A stretch of DNA of 64,000 nucleotides from Allomuricauda ruestringensis DSM 13258 (GTDB lineage Bacteria > Bacteroidota > Bacteroidia > Flavobacteriales > Flavobacteriaceae), in assembly GCF_000224085.1 (NCBI RefSeq), contig NC_015945.1, positions 2,534,501 to 2,598,500 on the forward strand, read 5' to 3'. Both the position numbers and the translations under genes were made by a program. The notes under the pieces are model-generated. The model was not told the origin of the DNA. It searched no databases and saw nothing but the letters and a program-made list of their open reading frames with translations. The number at the start of each line of letters is the position of its first letter. Position 1 is the stretch's first letter. Below, in pieces: positions 35,331 through 46,484 of the stretch.

Positions 35331-38300
35331 ATGAAAAAAAATTACTTTTCTTATGCACTTAGGGTATCTTTTATAACCCTACTCTTTTTATTTAATCCAT
35401 TCAATTCCGAAGTTAATGCCCAAATCAATTTTACAGAGGGTAGTGAGTTGAATTTTAACGGGGATGATGTTTCTTCTGGCTTTACTTCGCTGATGTTTGG
35501 ACCGGATGGGAGGTTATATGCTGCTAAAAGGTCTGGAACTATAAAAGTGTACACGGTTCAAAGAAATGGCCCGACCGATTACGAAGTCATTGGGGTAGAA
35601 TCTTTGTCTGGCGTTACAAATATTGTCAACCATGATGATGACGGTGGGCTGTGCAGTGGTGGTGTAGATTGTTCCAAAAGGCAAACCACAGGATTGACAG
35701 TAGGGGGCACCGCCTCAAACCCAATCATTTATGTGTCTTCCAGTGATCATCGCATAGGATCAGGAGAAAATGGAGGTAACGGAGACGTTAATTTAGATAC
35801 CAATTCTGGTATTATTACTAGATTTACTTGGAACGGTACTTCATGGGATGTGGTGGATTTGGTAAGGGGATTGCCCCGTAGCGAAGAGAACCATGCCACC
35901 AATGGTTTGGAGTTGGCTACAATTGATGGTACAGAGTATTTAATAGTAGCTCAGGGAGGCCACACTAACGGAGGTGGGCCATCTACTAATTTTGTACATA
36001 CTTGTGAATATGCCCTTTCTGGAGCTGTTTTAGCTGTGGACTTGGATGCAATTGATGCATTGCCCATACAGACCGATGGCAACAACCGCGATTATATTTA
36101 TGATCTTCCAACTTTGGACGACCCAACGCGCGCGAATGTTAACGGAATTACTGATCCTGATGCCCCAGGGTATGATGGAGTTGATGTTAATGACCCATGG
36201 GGTGGAAACGATGGGTTGAATCAGGCAATGATAGTTCCAGATGGTCCCGTTCAAATTCTTGCTCCAGGCTTTAGAAATGCTTATGATATTGTAGTAACCG
36301 AAAGTGGTGCCTTATACGCTACAGACAATGGACCCAATGACGGTTGGGGAGGGTTTCCTGTAAATGAAGGCACGGTAAACGTAACCAATGCGTATGATGC
36401 AAATGAACCGGGCAGTCAATCGGCTTCAGGAGGGGAACTAATAAACAATAAGGATCACTTGGAGTTGATCACCACAAATCTTCAAACGTATACCTTTGGA
36501 AGTTTTTATGGGGGGCATCCTAATCCGACAAGGGCAAACCCCAATGGGGCAGGATTGTATACTGCGCCAAACCAAAATGGTACTGATGGTGCTGTATTTC
36601 GTACTTCAACTTATGATCCGGATACTTCAACACCAGGTTCCACAGCAAACCCTAGTATTGCATTGCCAGCTAACTGGCCTCCGGTACAAACTTCAAATAC
36701 TGTAGAGGGTGATTGGAGAGATCCCGAAAACCCAAACCCAGATGGTCCCGATGATGCGCCCATTGTAATTTGGGGAACAAATACGAACGGTATCGATGAA
36801 TATACCGCAAGTAATTTTGGTGGTGCCATGCAAGGCGATTTAATTGCTGGAGTTAACACAGGAGTTCTACGGAGAGTGGAATTAAAAGAAGATGGTACTT
36901 TGGAGAATTTTTTTCCTAATCAGTTTTCTGGTATTGGGGGAAATGCGCTAGGGGTTACTTGTAATAGTGATTTCGATATATTTCCAGGAACTGTTTGGGC
37001 TGCTACATTGAACGGAAAGATAGTGGTTTTTGAACCACAGGATTTTATTGAATGTGATAATCCTGCAGGTGACCCATTGGCAGATTTTGACAATGATGGC
37101 TATACCAACCAAGACGAACTGGACAATGGAACCGATCCCTGTAACGGAGGTTCGCAACCTGCGGATTTTGATAAGGCGGCAGGTGCACCATACGTGTCTG
37201 ACCTTAATGATGACGATGACGATAATGATGGTATTTTGGATCAAAATGACCCTTTTCAACTAGGTGACCCAACTGTTGGTGGCAGTGATGCATTTGAACT
37301 TCCTATTTACAATGGATTATTTAATGATCAACAAGGTTTGGGGGGGATCTTTGGTTTGGGAATGACCGGACTAATGAACAATGGAGACCCAAATCCCAAC
37401 TATTTAAATTGGTTGGACAGAAGGGATGACCCCAACGATCCCAATTCCAATGATGTATTGGGAGGAGCTCCAGGCCTTATGACATCCCACATGACTTCAG
37501 GTACCGCTAACGGAAGCACCAACACACAGGAAAAAGGGTATCAATATGGGGTACAGGTAGATCAATCCACAGGGGTGTTCACCGTAATAGGAAACTTGAT
37601 AAATTTGGTAGGCCCATTGCGTATTTATGGAAATACCGCTGCAGTTGGAGGTGAATTGGGCCATTTTATTGGCGATGGCACCCAAAGTAACTTTATTAAA
37701 ATGGTGGTTACCGAAACGGGCATCACAGCGCTTCAGGAAATCAACGATGTGCCACAGACACCGATCAACATCCCAATAGCTGAAGTAAATAGACCTAGCA
37801 GTGAAATTGTATTCTATTTTATGGTGGATCCTTCCAACGGGGAGGTGACCTTGCAATTCGAATTTGATGGAGGGGGTAGAATAACTGCTGGAACATTAAC
37901 AGCCCAAGGCAGTATTCTTGATGCCATCCAGCAATCCAATCAAGATTTGGCCGTTGGTTTTATTGGAACCTCCAATACCGAGGGGGTGGAATTGGAAGGT
38001 ACCTGGGATTTTCTAAATGTGGTGGGGCAAGAACCTACGGTATCTCAAGAGATTCCAGACATCACCAAGATTGTTGACTCTGCTGATGAAATTGTTGATT
38101 TGAATAACTTTTTTGCAGATGACTTTGGAGATGCTAACCTTACCTACGCTGTGATTAATAACTCTGATCCTAACATAGGAACTGCAATGAATGGAAACGA
38201 GTTGACACTTTCTTTCCCTTCCATCACTGCTATTTCTGACATTACCGTTCGAGCAACTGATGACGATGGGTTTTTTATTGAGGATACTTTTAACGTAACC

Positions 38301-41300
38301 GTTAGCGATGCTCCGGTAGTTTTATATCGTGTAAATGCAGGAGGTCCCGAACTGGCGGCCATTGATGGAGGAATGGTTTGGGGAGCGGACGAACCGGGAA
38401 ATAACTCACCATATCTTTTAGAAGCGGGTACAAATCAGGCGTTTGTATCATCAGTTATGCCAGTAGATGGTTCGGTAAACCAAGCAACCACACCATTGGA
38501 AATATACGCTACTGAAAGATTTGACGCTACAGGTGGTATGCCCAATTTAACCTATGCCTTTCCTGTGGCAGAACCGGGTAATTATGAAATCCGACTTTAT
38601 ATGGGCAATAGTTACAACCTTTCTTCAGAACCTGGAGAACGTGTTTTTGACGTTGGGTTGGAAGGCACTATTTTACCGCTCTTGAATGATATTGATCTTT
38701 CCGCAACTTATGGCCATCAAACAGGGACCGTTGTTACCCACACTTTAAAAGTAATCGACGGAACGCTGAACATAAGTTTCTTCCATGGCGTGGCAGAAAA
38801 CCCTTTGATCAATGCCATAGAAATTTTGGATGCTTTCGACAATGACACGCCCATCTACGTACATCCTATTGCCGATCAAATTGGTAATGTTGGGGAACAG
38901 TTAAATGGTGGTCTTGGTGTATCAGCTTATGGAGGTGACGGAAATTTACAATATTCCGCTACAGGATTGCCTCCAGGACTTGTTATTGAACCGACCAATG
39001 GACAAATTGGTGGAACAATAGACGAAACCGCTGCTTCGGGAAGCCCTTACAGCGTTACCATAACGGTTGATGACAGTGATGGTTTGACAAGTGATACCGT
39101 TTCCGTCGACTTTTCTTGGACCGTAACAGAAACATTCGCTGTTCGGATCAACGCAGGAGGGAACCAAGTAAGCCCTACGGACATTGGTCCAAAATGGGAA
39201 GATAATGCCACCAATGGAGAACAAATTGGGGGGAATTATGTGGTCAACACAGGAAACACAAGCGATTTTGTGGGTACGACCTATGCCAATAGGGACAGTT
39301 CTATACCAGCTTATCTGGACAATGGAACCTTTGCCGAAATTTTTGAAGAAGACCGTTATGACCCATCCAGTGCCCCTGAAATGGAATATACCGTAGTACT
39401 GGATAATGGAGACTATATGGTGAACCTGTATGTTGCCAATGCTTATAATGGCGCTAGTGAGGTAGGCGACCGTATATTCGATATCCTTATTGAAGGAGCA
39501 CTTGTGGAAGATGATTTTGATGTGATCGATCGTTTCGGTCATCAGGTAGGGGGTATGTTAACCTATCCGGTTGAAGTAACCGATGGTGAATTGAACATTT
39601 TGTTCAATCATGGCGCTATAGAAAATCCTCTAGTTAATGCCATAGAAATATTTAAGGTAGATGCTAACAACCCGACCCTTACATTGGCCAATATTTCGGA
39701 TCAAACCAACGAAATCATTAATAGTGTAAACATAACGGCATCGGCAACGGGAGGAGACCCTGGCGAGGATGTTACCTATTATATGTCCGGTCACCCAGAT
39801 GGAGTTTCCATTAACCCTTCAACAGGTGAGATTTCAGGAACCATAACAGTGGCCGCAGCTAATGGAGGGCCCAATAACGATGGTGTTCATACCGTTGTGG
39901 TAACGGCGATGAAACCTTTATCTGCACCATCAAGCCAAGTGTTTACGTGGACGATAGATTCACAATACCTGTGGAACGATAAAAATGAGAACGAAAACTA
40001 TATAGCACGACACGAAACATCATTTGTACAGGCTGGGGATAAATTTTATCTCATGGGAGGGCGCGAGTTTGCTCAGACCATAGATATTTATGATTATACC
40101 AGTAATACATGGACTTCGTTAGCGGATTCGGCTCCCTTTGAATTCAATCACTTTCAAGCAACAGAATACAAAGGCTTAATTTGGGTAATTGGGGCGTTCA
40201 AAACAAATAACTTTCCAAACGAAGTTCCAGCAGACTACATATGGATGTTTGATCCTGTAAGCCAAGAATGGATACAAGGACCGGAAATTCCAGAAAGCAG
40301 AAGACGTGGGTCTACGGGATTGGTAGTATACAATGACAAATTTTATATTGTTGGAGGTAACACGGACGGTCACGCAGGAGGTTATGTAGCATGGTTTGAT
40401 GAATATGATCCGGCAACGGGTACTTGGACATCTTTGGCAGATGCCCCCGAAGCTAGAGACCACTTTGCAGCTGTTCTGATAGGAAACAAATTGTATGTGG
40501 CTGCCGGTAGGCAATCAGGTGGGGTGAGCGCTTGGAAACCAACCATACCACAAGTGGATGTTTACGATTTTGTAGCAGGAACATGGAGTACGCTACCCAG
40601 CGGACAAGATATTCCAACACCAAGGGGAGGTGCGTCAGCTGTAAATTTCAACAATAAATTGGTTGTTATTGGTGGAGAAGTTCAAGATGAAGTAGTATAT
40701 GGTGTTGAAACCGATGATGCATTGAAAATAACAGAGGAGTACGATCCCGTTTCGCAATCTTGGAAACGACTACCCGATATGAATTATGAGAGACATGGAA
40801 CACAGGCCATAGTTTCCGGTCCAGGGGTACATATTTTGGCCGGAGCTCCAAGTAGGGGCGGGGGAAACCAAAAAAACATGGAATATTTGGGACAGGACAG
40901 CCCTGTTGGAACACCGAGCGTGGCCAGTACCCTATCAGTTCCAAGTACTGTGGTTATTGTAGATGGCGAGACCGTGGACATCGACCTTTCTTTAATTGAT
41001 GGTAACGTAGGTTTATTTGTAAAGTCGATGGATATTTCCGGGGCCAATGCAGATGATTTTAGCATTGACGCCGGGCAACTGGAGAACATGCTAATGAATC
41101 CAAATGAAACCCGAACCCTAAGTGTAACTTTATCGGGAACAGGCGCTGATAGGACCGCAATTTTGACCATTAACTATGGTAATTCAGACACGGCAAGTAT
41201 AGCGTTGACAAACAATCCCAATGCAACCTTTAGTGTGACCAACCCGGGAGATCAATATAATTATGAGGGGGATGATGTTTCGCTTCAGGTCGAGGCCACC

Positions 41301-44300
41301 AGTCCCAATGTAACTTCGTATAGTGCTATTGGATTACCACCAAACTTGACCATTAATGAAAATACCGGGGTTATTTCCGGTACCATTGATGATGGGTTTA
41401 TAAGTGGGGGAAGTAATGTCTTCCAAGAAGATAATGGGCTTTTGATTATTGAGGCAGAAACGGATTTTGATGATACCTCGGGAGGTTTTGATATTTTGAC
41501 TGAATCTGAAACCACTTATTTGGTAACAACTACCAATCATATTGGCAACACTAATGGACAAACTGTTTCGTATGAATTCCAAATTGATAATCCAGGAGTT
41601 TACCGTTTTCATATGAAATCGGATTTTAGTGGAACAGACCCTACGGAAGAAAACGATATTTGGTTTAAAATCGATAATACTACTGATGTCCATTTTTTCA
41701 CAGTGCAAGGCGGTGATTTGACCAGTACCTCAGAGTTTGAAAATATTATTGGTGGCGGTGGTTCCAGTAAAACCATATATTATCCGGGCGGAAACTCGGA
41801 AGGTAGACCAGATTTTGGAAGTTTAAATCCTGGAGTCAACGGTTTTTTCAAGCTATGGAGAACAGGTCCCGAAAGTAATAAGTGGGATGGGCAAACAATT
41901 GATAACAATGGTTTTCCTGTGTATGCATATTTTCCAAGTGCAGGGATATATACAATTCAAGCCTCAGAGCGTTCTGCGGGACATAAGTTGGATAGATTTG
42001 CATTGGCACATATTGATTTGGTCAGTACAGGAGAGCCCATTGCTACTTTAGATGGCCCCGAATCCCAACAAGGAGATGATATCTATGGTGATGGGGCTGC
42101 TGTTGATAGCCCATACAGTGTATCGGTAACAGTTACCGATAATGGCGACCCGGCAGGTAATGAAACCATCGATTTCCTATGGTACATTGGTGCATCCGGA
42201 GATTTAATAGCGGTTCCGCAGGCTGATGTTACTACGGGTGTTGTTCCTTTAACAGTAAACTTTACCGGAAGCAATTCTTTGGATAATGTAGGAGTGACCA
42301 GTTACCTTTGGAGTTTTAACGACGGCACCGGAGCTACATCTATAGCGCCCGACCCTTCCTATGAGTTCACGGAGATAGGAACCTATACTGTGGATTTAAC
42401 AGTTGAAGATGCAGATGGGGGTACAGATACAAAAAGTATCACCATTGAGGTTACGGGCACAGGAATACCACCTACAGCAGTCGCATCTGCTAATGTTGTA
42501 GATGGTGAAGCGCCTTTGGAAGTAATTTTTACGGGAAGCGCATCAACCGATGATTTAGGAGTGATTGAAAGTTATTCATGGGATTTTGGTGATGGCGGCA
42601 CTTCTACAGAGGCCGATCCTACGTATTCATATTTAAACCCAGGCATATATACTACGGTACTTACCGTTACCGATATTGAAGGACTTGCTGATACAGCTGA
42701 GGTTGACATTACGGTAAACCAGCCCAATGATGCTCCTATAGCAGAAGCTTTGGCCTCTCAAGAATCTGGAACGGCGCCCTTGCAAGTTGATTTTACAGGA
42801 AGCGGTTCTTCAGATGATGTGGGTATAATTACCTACGCTTGGGACTTTGGCGATGGAGGTATATCAACAGAACAAAATCCAACGTATACCTTTAACACAA
42901 CAGGGGTTTATGATGTGGTGTTGACCGTAACCGACGGGGGCGGTTTAACAGGAACCGATACCCTTACCATTACGGTAACAAATCAAAATCCTGTGGCCGT
43001 TGTGGTAGCTACTCCCGACGCTGGTGAAGCACCATTGGAAGTATCCTTCACAGGAAGTGGGTCTACCGATAATATTGCAATTGACACCTATACATGGGAC
43101 TTTGGAGATGGCTCAAACTCAACTGATGCGGACCCAATACATACATATACAGACCCGGGCAACTATACTGCTGAGCTTACGGTAACAGATAATGAAGGAG
43201 CTACGGCTACTGCATCTGTACTTATACAAGTAACGCAAGTTGGAGGCAATGAAGCCCCAGAGGCGGTGGCAACCGCAAATCCAACCGAGGGTGAAGCGCC
43301 ACTCCCTGTTACATTTAACGCAGGAGGATCAAGCGACGATGTTGGTATTGATACCTATTTCTGGGAATTCAGTGACGGCAGAACGTCGGATCAAATGAAT
43401 CCAACACTGACATTCGAAAATGCAGGGACTTACGATGCCACCTTGACCGTGACCGATGAAGCTGGATTGTCGGATTCAACGACCATACAGATCGTGGTAA
43501 CACAAGCACCTGAGGCAGTGATCTCCGCAACACCGGATAGCGGTAATGCACCGCTGGAAGTGAGCTTTATGGGAGGCAACTCTCTAGACGATGTTGGAGT
43601 TGAAAGCTATGCGTGGGATTTTGGCGATGGGAATTCATCAACAGAAATCAATCCGATACATACATACAACACACCGGACACATATACAGCAACATTGACA
43701 GTGACCGATGGTGAAGGGTTGACAGACACGGCAACTGTGAACATAGTTGTTACCGAAGAAGGCGGAAACCAAGCACCTGAGGCAGTTGCTTCCGCCAACC
43801 CAACACAGGGACAAGCACCATTGGCGGTTATTTTTAATGGTGAGGCATCAACAGACGATGCTGGCATCGATACCTATTTCTGGGAATTTAGTGACGGCAG
43901 AACGTCAAATCAAATGAATCCAATGCTGACATTCGAAAATGCAGGGACCTACGATGCCACCTTGACCGTGACCGATGAAGCTGGATTGTCGGATTCTGTA
44001 ACCATACAGATCGTGGTTGCCGAACCTGGCAGCAACGAAGCACCGGTAGCGGTTGTGTCGCCTGAATCGGAAAGTGGAGAGGCCCCCTTAGAAGTTAGCT
44101 TTATAGGAAGCAATTCAACCGATGATGTTGAGATAGTCAGTTATGCTTGGGACTTTGGTGACGGTAACAGTTCTACGGATGCCGATCCAATCCATACTTA
44201 CAACGAGGTTGGCAACTATACAGCCCAACTAACAGTAACTGATGGAGAAGGATTGACGGATACAGCTACCGTTGACATCGAAGTTGTTGAAGATTCTGAG

Positions 44301-44576
44301 ACCACCGCTAGCGTAGCTCCGAATCCAGTTCCGATTAATGAAGATTATGCAAGTATTCAATTAAGCCAGCTTCCACACGACGACGTAGTGGTGACCAGTA
44401 TTCATTTGCACGATTCCATGGGTAGGCTTATCGCATCGTTTGACCCAATGCAGGTTTATAATGGTGAGGGTGCATATAGGATTCCGATAGATACCCTCCG
44501 TAGCGGACTTTATTATGCTACCCTTGAATTGAGTGACGGCGACCCGATAGGAATTAAGTTCTTGGTTTCCAATTAA
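35331..44576 (+). CDS. Giant secreted protein B: propeller / TSP3 / LamG-like / 2 malectin / Kelch / inserted CBM-like / 8x PKD / T9SS-type tail
   Basis: 3,081 residues from ATG 35331 (ATG at 35313 also possible). Parts in order: signal peptide (to about 31, VNA-Q); propeller (32-575) like protein A; TSP3 calcium repeats (582-643); LamG-like (647-898); Ig/cadherin-like (900-995); malectin 1 (996-1170, RVNAGGP); He_PIG Ig-like (1174-1265); malectin 2 (1269-1443); He_PIG (1447-1545); Kelch propeller (1546-1853, KFYLMGG, KFYIVGG); choice-of-anchor-like domain (1862-1960); a third He_PIG domain split by an inserted carbohydrate-binding-like domain (about 2026-2250); eight PKD domains (2290-2987); and a sorting-like tail (2988-3081). 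No catalytic domain is recognised. Likely secreted by T9SS and binding EPS or algal glycans. A strong terminator follows. Confidence 0.87.
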   Translation: MKKNYFSYALRVSFITLLFLFNPFNSEVNAQINFTEGSELNFNGDDVSSGFTSLMFGPDGRLYAAKRSGTIKVYTVQRNGPTDYEVIGVESLSGVTNIVNHDDDGGLCSGGVDCSKRQTTGLTVGGTASNPIIYVSSSDHRIGSGENGGNGDVNLDTNSGIITRFTWNGTSWDVVDLVRGLPRSEENHATNGLELATIDGTEYLIVAQGGHTNGGGPSTNFVHTCEYALSGAVLAVDLDAIDALPIQTDGNNRDYIYDLPTLDDPTRANVNGITDPDAPGYDGVDVNDPWGGNDGLNQAMIVPDGPVQILAPGFRNAYDIVVTESGALYATDNGPNDGWGGFPVNEGTVNVTNAYDANEPGSQSASGGELINNKDHLELITTNLQTYTFGSFYGGHPNPTRANPNGAGLYTAPNQNGTDGAVFRTSTYDPDTSTPGSTANPSIALPANWPPVQTSNTVEGDWRDPENPNPDGPDDAPIVIWGTNTNGIDEYTASNFGGAMQGDLIAGVNTGVLRRVELKEDGTLENFFPNQFSGIGGNALGVTCNSDFDIFPGTVWAATLNGKIVVFEPQDFIECDNPAGDPLADFDNDGYTNQDELDNGTDPCNGGSQPADFDKAAGAPYVSDLNDDDDDNDGILDQNDPFQLGDPTVGGSDAFELPIYNGLFNDQQGLGGIFGLGMTGLMNNGDPNPNYLNWLDRRDDPNDPNSNDVLGGAPGLMTSHMTSGTANGSTNTQEKGYQYGVQVDQSTGVFTVIGNLINLVGPLRIYGNTAAVGGELGHFIGDGTQSNFIKMVVTETGITALQEINDVPQTPINIPIAEVNRPSSEIVFYFMVDPSNGEVTLQFEFDGGGRITAGTLTAQGSILDAIQQSNQDLAVGFIGTSNTEGVELEGTWDFLNVVGQEPTVSQEIPDITKIVDSADEIVDLNNFFADDFGDANLTYAVINNSDPNIGTAMNGNELTLSFPSITAISDITVRATDDDGFFIEDTFNVTVSDAPVVLYRVNAGGPELAAIDGGMVWGADEPGNNSPYLLEAGTNQAFVSSVMPVDGSVNQATTPLEIYATERFDATGGMPNLTYAFPVAEPGNYEIRLYMGNSYNLSSEPGERVFDVGLEGTILPLLNDIDLSATYGHQTGTVVTHTLKVIDGTLNISFFHGVAENPLINAIEILDAFDNDTPIYVHPIADQIGNVGEQLNGGLGVSAYGGDGNLQYSATGLPPGLVIEPTNGQIGGTIDETAASGSPYSVTITVDDSDGLTSDTVSVDFSWTVTETFAVRINAGGNQVSPTDIGPKWEDNATNGEQIGGNYVVNTGNTSDFVGTTYANRDSSIPAYLDNGTFAEIFEEDRYDPSSAPEMEYTVVLDNGDYMVNLYVANAYNGASEVGDRIFDILIEGALVEDDFDVIDRFGHQVGGMLTYPVEVTDGELNILFNHGAIENPLVNAIEIFKVDANNPTLTLANISDQTNEIINSVNITASATGGDPGEDVTYYMSGHPDGVSINPSTGEISGTITVAAANGGPNNDGVHTVVVTAMKPLSAPSSQVFTWTIDSQYLWNDKNENENYIARHETSFVQAGDKFYLMGGREFAQTIDIYDYTSNTWTSLADSAPFEFNHFQATEYKGLIWVIGAFKTNNFPNEVPADYIWMFDPVSQEWIQGPEIPESRRRGSTGLVVYNDKFYIVGGNTDGHAGGYVAWFDEYDPATGTWTSLADAPEARDHFAAVLIGNKLYVAAGRQSGGVSAWKPTIPQVDVYDFVAGTWSTLPSGQDIPTPRGGASAVNFNNKLVVIGGEVQDEVVYGVETDDALKITEEYDPVSQSWKRLPDMNYERHGTQAIVSGPGVHILAGAPSRGGGNQKNMEYLGQDSPVGTPSVASTLSVPSTVVIVDGETVDIDLSLIDGNVGLFVKSMDISGANADDFSIDAGQLENMLMNPNETRTLSVTLSGTGADRTAILTINYGNSDTASIALTNNPNATFSVTNPGDQYNYEGDDVSLQVEATSPNVTSYSAIGLPPNLTINENTGVISGTIDDGFISGGSNVFQEDNGLLIIEAETDFDDTSGGFDILTESETTYLVTTTNHIGNTNGQTVSYEFQIDNPGVYRFHMKSDFSGTDPTEENDIWFKIDNTTDVHFFTVQGGDLTSTSEFENIIGGGGSSKTIYYPGGNSEGRPDFGSLNPGVNGFFKLWRTGPESNKWDGQTIDNNGFPVYAYFPSAGIYTIQASERSAGHKLDRFALAHIDLVSTGEPIATLDGPESQQGDDIYGDGAAVDSPYSVSVTVTDNGDPAGNETIDFLWYIGASGDLIAVPQADVTTGVVPLTVNFTGSNSLDNVGVTSYLWSFNDGTGATSIAPDPSYEFTEIGTYTVDLTVEDADGGTDTKSITIEVTGTGIPPTAVASANVVDGEAPLEVIFTGSASTDDLGVIESYSWDFGDGGTSTEADPTYSYLNPGIYTTVLTVTDIEGLADTAEVDITVNQPNDAPIAEALASQESGTAPLQVDFTGSGSSDDVGIITYAWDFGDGGISTEQNPTYTFNTTGVYDVVLTVTDGGGLTGTDTLTITVTNQNPVAVVVATPDAGEAPLEVSFTGSGSTDNIAIDTYTWDFGDGSNSTDADPIHTYTDPGNYTAELTVTDNEGATATASVLIQVTQVGGNEAPEAVATANPTEGEAPLPVTFNAGGSSDDVGIDTYFWEFSDGRTSDQMNPTLTFENAGTYDATLTVTDEAGLSDSTTIQIVVTQAPEAVISATPDSGNAPLEVSFMGGNSLDDVGVESYAWDFGDGNSSTEINPIHTYNTPDTYTATLTVTDGEGLTDTATVNIVVTEEGGNQAPEAVASANPTQGQAPLAVIFNGEASTDDAGIDTYFWEFSDGRTSNQMNPMLTFENAGTYDATLTVTDEAGLSDSVTIQIVVAEPGSNEAPVAVVSPESESGEAPLEVSFIGSNSTDDVEIVSYAWDFGDGNSSTDADPIHTYNEVGNYTAQLTVTDGEGLTDTATVDIEVVEDSETTASVAPNPVPINEDYASIQLSQLPHDDVVVTSIHLHDSMGRLIASFDPMQVYNGEGAYRIPIDTLRSGLYYATLELSDGDPIGIKFLVSN

Positions 44577-44913
44577 AGTAATACGAACTAAAAGATAATA
44601 AGTAGGCCTCGGTTTCGAGGCCTTTTTTATTGAACAAACAATCAGCTAACCACCATTCATTCCAATTGGGGCAAGGAACCAAATATTGAGCCTTCTGGAG
44701 AAAGTCTTGATTTTCCCCATTAAACTGAAGGTGTTTTTAGTACAGCAAACGGCTGATAGTTTTTAAGGCTGTAAATTTGTTGACCTGACTGTATTTGTAA
44801 TCATCTAAGGCACTTAAAATGGCAATTTATCTTAATTCACACCCAAGCTTATATTAATCGTAAGAATGATTTGTATTTTAATCCAAGCACTTTGGAAAGT
44901 TGACCATGCTGCT
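44577..44913. other. Convergent intergenic region after gene B
   Basis: Holds the gene B terminator at its left end. In the remaining 285 bases before the priming transferase stop codon I see no gene, repeat or RNA. Confidence 0.5.
44605..44628 (+). terminator. Rho-independent terminator of gene B
   Basis: Seven-base-pair GC-rich stem GGCCTCG / CGAGGCC (44605-44611 with 44616-44622), four-base loop, then six T residues. It lies 29 bases after the stop codon of gene B. Confidence 0.9.
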
Positions 44914-46284
44914 TTATACGCCCCTCGAAAACAAAATGGTCGAAAGCGTCTTAAAAATGATGCGTAAATCAAGAACTACGGATTTATTCTTAATGTAATA
45001 AAGGTCGTACTCCAATTTTCTAATGGAGTCCTCCAGATTTTCACCATATTTATATTTAACCTGTGCCCAACCGGAGATGCCTGGTTTTACAAGGTGTCTT
45101 ACGTTATAAAAAGGAGTGACCTTGTTTAATTTGTCCACAAACACTTTTCTTTCGGGTCTGGGCCCAATAAAAGACATGTCCCCACGGATAATGGACCAGA
45201 CCTGTGGCAGTTCGTCCACCCTAAATTTTCGCAAAACCTTTCCAAATTTGGTAACCCTAGCATCGTTTTTGGTGGCCATTTTAGCCCCTTTTTTCTCCGC
45301 ATCGACAACCATGGACCTAAACTTAAAAACTTTGTATTCCTTTCCATGTTTGCCCACCCTCAATTGGGTGTAAAAGAGTGGTCCGGGATTGAAAAAAATA
45401 TTCAATAGAAATACAAATGGTATGGAAAGTAAGAAAGCGATTCCCGAAACCAAGGTTAGGAAGAAATTGAACGCAAAGTTGGCAATGCCCTGTAAATAAT
45501 GAATTTTATTATTGCTCAATTGCAGAATTTCGTAAAGGCTATCATTGTGGGAATCTATGGGAAGTGCCTCATAGGTACTTTCATAGAACGAAGTATAGGT
45601 GAGTACTTCTTTTCCCGACAACAATGAATTTACCAGCATATTTTCCATTTGTTTGGAAAAATGGTTGTAACTCCTTGTATTGATAATGCACGAATCTATA
45701 CTTTTTTCAATAAGCTTGTTTTCACTGATGGGATCGCTGTCCTCGGAATTTAAATAAGTGGAAACAACTTTATAGTAGGTTTCGTTATCATCTCCGTTGA
45801 TATAGTCAAGGTTTTTTTCCAAACTATCCTTGGTCGTTTCATCGTAGATGTAGAGGACCCGTTTGGTCGTAGGGACAAATTTGAAAATATAATTGAAGAG
45901 CAAACGCCATAACGATAACTGGATAGGGCAGAAAATTATGAATACCAATAAATATAATTGCCAATACGCAAAAGCAAAGAAAAATGTGGTAACCCCCACT
46001 ATGGAAATAGTGAACAAAAAAGTGATGGTGAATATCCTTATAATGGAATAGGTGATGGATTTGGGAACCTTCTCCAGGTTGTAAGTTTCAAAAATATATG
46101 CCAAAACAAAGTAAATGGCCACCCCAATGGCAACAATCGTTATTTGATAAAAAAGGGGGTCTTCATTCTGGTAATCAACGGCCCTTAAAACAAAGTTTCT
46201 TAGAGAGATCCCGATCAATGTCAAATCACCTAAAAACAGAATAGATTTTCTTTCTAAGGTATTCAGTAGAGGTTTTGTACTCAT
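44914..46284 (-). CDS. WcaJ-like polyprenyl glycosylphosphotransferase (EPS priming)
   Basis: 456 residues. About four N-terminal membrane helices and a CoA-binding_3-like middle region (about 135-240) precede a fifth helix (about 268-292). The bacterial sugar transferase domain follows with GPLFYTQLRVGKHGKEYKVF, FKFRSM, DELPQVWSIIRGDMSFIGPR and KPGISGWAQV. It transfers a sugar-1-phosphate (usually glucose or galactose) to undecaprenyl phosphate, the first step of EPS assembly. It stands apart from the other EPS enzymes, between giant genes B and C, and diverges from the FlaA1-type membrane gene. Confidence 0.92.
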   Translation of the reverse strand: MSTKPLLNTLERKSILFLGDLTLIGISLRNFVLRAVDYQNEDPLFYQITIVAIGVAIYFVLAYIFETYNLEKVPKSITYSIIRIFTITFLFTISIVGVTTFFFAFAYWQLYLLVFIIFCPIQLSLWRLLFNYIFKFVPTTKRVLYIYDETTKDSLEKNLDYINGDDNETYYKVVSTYLNSEDSDPISENKLIEKSIDSCIINTRSYNHFSKQMENMLVNSLLSGKEVLTYTSFYESTYEALPIDSHNDSLYEILQLSNNKIHYLQGIANFAFNFFLTLVSGIAFLLSIPFVFLLNIFFNPGPLFYTQLRVGKHGKEYKVFKFRSMVVDAEKKGAKMATKNDARVTKFGKVLRKFRVDELPQVWSIIRGDMSFIGPRPERKVFVDKLNKVTPFYNVRHLVKPGISGWAQVKYKYGENLEDSIRKLEYDLYYIKNKSVVLDLRIIFKTLSTILFSRGV

Positions 46285-46484
46285 AATTTTCTATATGCTA
46301 TTAGAGCTCAATTCAAATGTACGCCTAAGCACCAAGGGATAAAAATCCTATTTAACAAACGTTCATTTTTCAAGATTCATATACGAACACCCGATTTTTT
46401 TGAAGTTGGACGAAAAGAAATCCGAGAGTTCCCCTTCAGGATTTTTTAGTCTTAAATTTGATTAAAACCATCATTCATTTTGTT

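Noticed and set aside
38946..39542. Long minus-strand frame opposite protein B
   Set aside because: It is antisense to a clear malectin/He_PIG coding region and has no domain pattern of its own.
42200..44290. Regularly spaced repeats resembling an array
   Set aside because: These are PKD protein domains of about 86 residues in one open frame, not CRISPR repeats.
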